From Photobacterium sanguinicancri (GTDB lineage Bacteria; Pseudomonadota; Gammaproteobacteria; Enterobacterales; Vibrionaceae), in contig NZ_NOIF01000033.1 of the NCBI RefSeq assembly GCF_002265265.1, forward strand, positions 1-36,407: DNA of 36,407 nucleotides, read 5' to 3'. Of this stretch, positions 35,701 through 36,407 are shown one piece after another; the first letter of the stretch is position 1, and every line of letters starts with the position of its first letter. A program made the position numbers and the translations under genes. A model generated the notes under the pieces. The model had not been told where the DNA came from, did no database searches, and worked only from the letters and a program-made list of their open reading frames with translations.

Positions 35701-36407
35701 AAGCTGTCGTATTGATCAGGGTTTTCCTTTAAGTATTCACCTAAAGGCTGATAGGTGACGGCATCGCTATAGGGATCATCCTTGAACATCCCAATTCGAA
35801 AAGTAGGGTTGTCACACCAAATAAAGGCTTTAATAAGTGTGGGCTGCCAGCCGTGCTTTGTTAATAATGAAGCAAGATAGCTTTCATATTGGGTGGCATG
35901 TTCATCGTCCCAATAGGGGATGAAAAACTGCCCCAGAAGGTAAGTGTATTGCAGATCGGAGCTTGCCAGCATATACAGCGCTTCGACACCAAATACACGC
36001 ATGTCATCAATCCACATTTCACTGGTATCGTTCATGCGGCGAGTATAAGCAACAATGGCTTTAGCAGTATCGACAATAGTGTCTTTAATTTCAGGGTATT
36101 GGAGTGCGGCAGCAAATACGATCACCTCTGAGATATAGGTCTCAGTGGTATCGGTGATCTCATGATCGTAGTAGTGAGAACCACCTTCTTGACCTTTATC
36201 TAGCGCGGACTTTAATAGCCTAAGGTTCTGCCCCGCATCACTAGGTTGTAAGCGGCGCTTTTCATTAGAGTTGTGATGTTTGAACTCCACATCAAACTGT
36301 TGATTATTAAAAGCTTGGTCAGTATTGAGGAGCGTTTGGTATTGAATAAGCGCTGCTTTGATTTGTTGTGGGTCTTGAATATCGAGGGTAATTATTTTGT
36401 TTTTATC
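32775..36407 (-). CDS. Very large acidic protein of unknown function, 5' end beyond the window
   Basis: I do not recognise this protein. The visible part is 1210 residues. A GTG at 36288-36290 would give 1171 residues, but it has no ribosome binding site, and the frame stays open upstream to the edge, encoding sensible sequence (KNKIITLDIQDPQQIKAAL, then IQYQTLLNTDQAF), so the start is outside the window. There is no signal peptide or membrane segment in view. The composition is rich in Asp, Glu, Tyr and His, and long stretches look alpha-helical, suggesting a cytoplasmic helical-repeat or scaffold protein. A distinct part near the C-terminal third has KLRLPIIADQDTVHDQPCHM then DDHHVILMADHEVPLEAYLE. 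The C-terminus ends VTNYSPA. The gene converges on the molybdoenzyme operon and no partner is visible. Confidence 0.8.
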   Translation of the reverse strand, partial: DKNKIITLDIQDPQQIKAALIQYQTLLNTDQAFNNQQFDVEFKHHNSNEKRRLQPSDAGQNLRLLKSALDKGQEGGSHYYDHEITDTTETYISEVIVFAAALQYPEIKDTIVDTAKAIVAYTRRMNDTSEMWIDDMRVFGVEALYMLASSDLQYTYLLGQFFIPYWDDEHATQYESYLASLLTKHGWQPTLIKAFIWCDNPTFRIGMFKDDPYSDAVTYQPLGEYLKENPDQYDSFKQMVIERFQAKPVLLSSIDTTEEEDEDFSHHHPVLWLYQSLFSHSDFYDEDETLDAFVQQAFMASTLEDEAYDLEAHIRSQVTDTLVKASENALKERAEYLAYLARDERQYELNFGTQVLKPLILAMPQGEQLWCYIENGEDRCALDALEEVELIPLAKAHAPEMSAQIEDHLCSFEYNNQGVTEELNSILDLVRGDLLTDHFGEESTIEHENGLITTLTVTADSDKGRLEARRQQYLRVIDVFYHALGKRELRKYMMESLTEGDEESLLSRQDYYRRYSQLPAPEATTSDAGNEPLEPALSRDVQSIFSSFTDNDEMLYSKHFKHVDKVLRTSRELCRPTHWPEPHMGFMALASYQLHHDFNENLGDDITEALFHYVNEHNVWEMAASHIIKEAFIQGAYYCPEDKGLSETDVARIKAYFMADKPTESQESLLALLEPQLFRDDCCRRSNIYLNKYSEYQSGYKLFQDHDEDFQRFTLIAFWLRQLPLPLRAQADRLWQFIITLAPVRTARNILRAYSDDSWDIEFENILDDINIQEQLEKAGINKGILSAYEMNRQFHDTKRFKHWIDVYSEITSTETSMFGSIDRKKAEAMRDGLQYINEHTKIEFLHHASLKYPEIPLDINHDFKRALKIMVQLNIQSWEQALACEFGKGCLFIGDGDKTPAKLRLPIIADQDTVHDQPCHMDGMSWMAITVVQKRRNEQGDDHHVILMADHEVPLEAYLESLPRGPLLIFAEDADSQALLTRIAELQNTKARIEHIVEQTLEYLAGEVDFDSIASLYTAQLSDEYFSPNAEEYTMYGVNQFIWTMDQVRRDRFTKLLFNHNYRGFKIIEGNYEKPWLHHQLSQGDIDFDTYLERIREYDNEATETGLRFLLNWLIELEVNPAHITLFCIKHANFEACCEFIHDHARGDLSRRNSNLASFKKTLAYLHAGRRAQLPEILSQASDAAILMEPLTKDRSRAVKEAVTNYSPA

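Overview
The window looks like a gammaproteobacterial chromosome of the family Vibrionaceae, most likely a Photobacterium. Reasons: the malT / malP-malQ-glgB arrangement matches what I recall of the second chromosome of Vibrio cholerae, there is an Aer-like chemoreceptor and a Kef system of gamma-proteobacterial type, and the base composition is moderately AT-rich. The genus is inference; nothing here is species-diagnostic. No tRNA, rRNA, IS element or CRISPR array was seen.

Left part (244-5750): a glycine-reductase type selenoprotein operon on the + strand: trxB, trxA, two tandem grdA genes, grdC, grdD. Both grdA genes carry an in-frame UGA at codon 42 inside the Cys-Phe-Val-Sec active site, so each is a full selenoprotein that ordinary ORF calling splits. 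Electrons would flow from the flavoprotein TrxB to TrxA, to Sec-containing protein A, and protein C (GrdC/GrdD) would release acetyl phosphate. The substrate-specific protein B (grdB/grdE) is absent from the window. TrxB is unusual: it carries a thioredoxin-like C-terminal domain whose CxxC is replaced by SxxS, and the usual NADPH phosphate-binding arginine motif is not there. A triple-rhodanese exported protein (6080-7363) follows after a spacer with a degenerate heptamer repeat.

Middle part (7511-18392): maltodextrin/glycogen metabolism. malT and a small metallo-beta-lactamase-fold gene run leftward; malP, malQ and glgB run rightward from a 499-bp divergent control region with MalT-box-like and CRP-like sequences.

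Then (18787-23223) a tight four-gene envelope operon: an exported beta-barrel protein, an Omp85-type barrel without POTRA domains, a DUF4056-like lipoprotein and a patatin-like phospholipase lipoprotein. This resembles a split form of the fused patatin-Omp85 (PlpD) architecture and is, with the selenoprotein operon, the most interesting unit here.

Right part: an Aer-like PAS chemoreceptor (23531-25114), a Kef ancillary oxidoreductase plus Kef K+/H+ antiporter (25297-27854), a leftward exported ClpP/crotonase-like lipoprotein (27945-28676), an NhaC antiporter coupled to a cytoplasmic molybdopterin oxidoreductase (29052-32672), and a very large acidic protein of unknown function on the minus strand whose reading frame stays open through the right edge (32775-36407). 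Strong intrinsic terminators separate most units.
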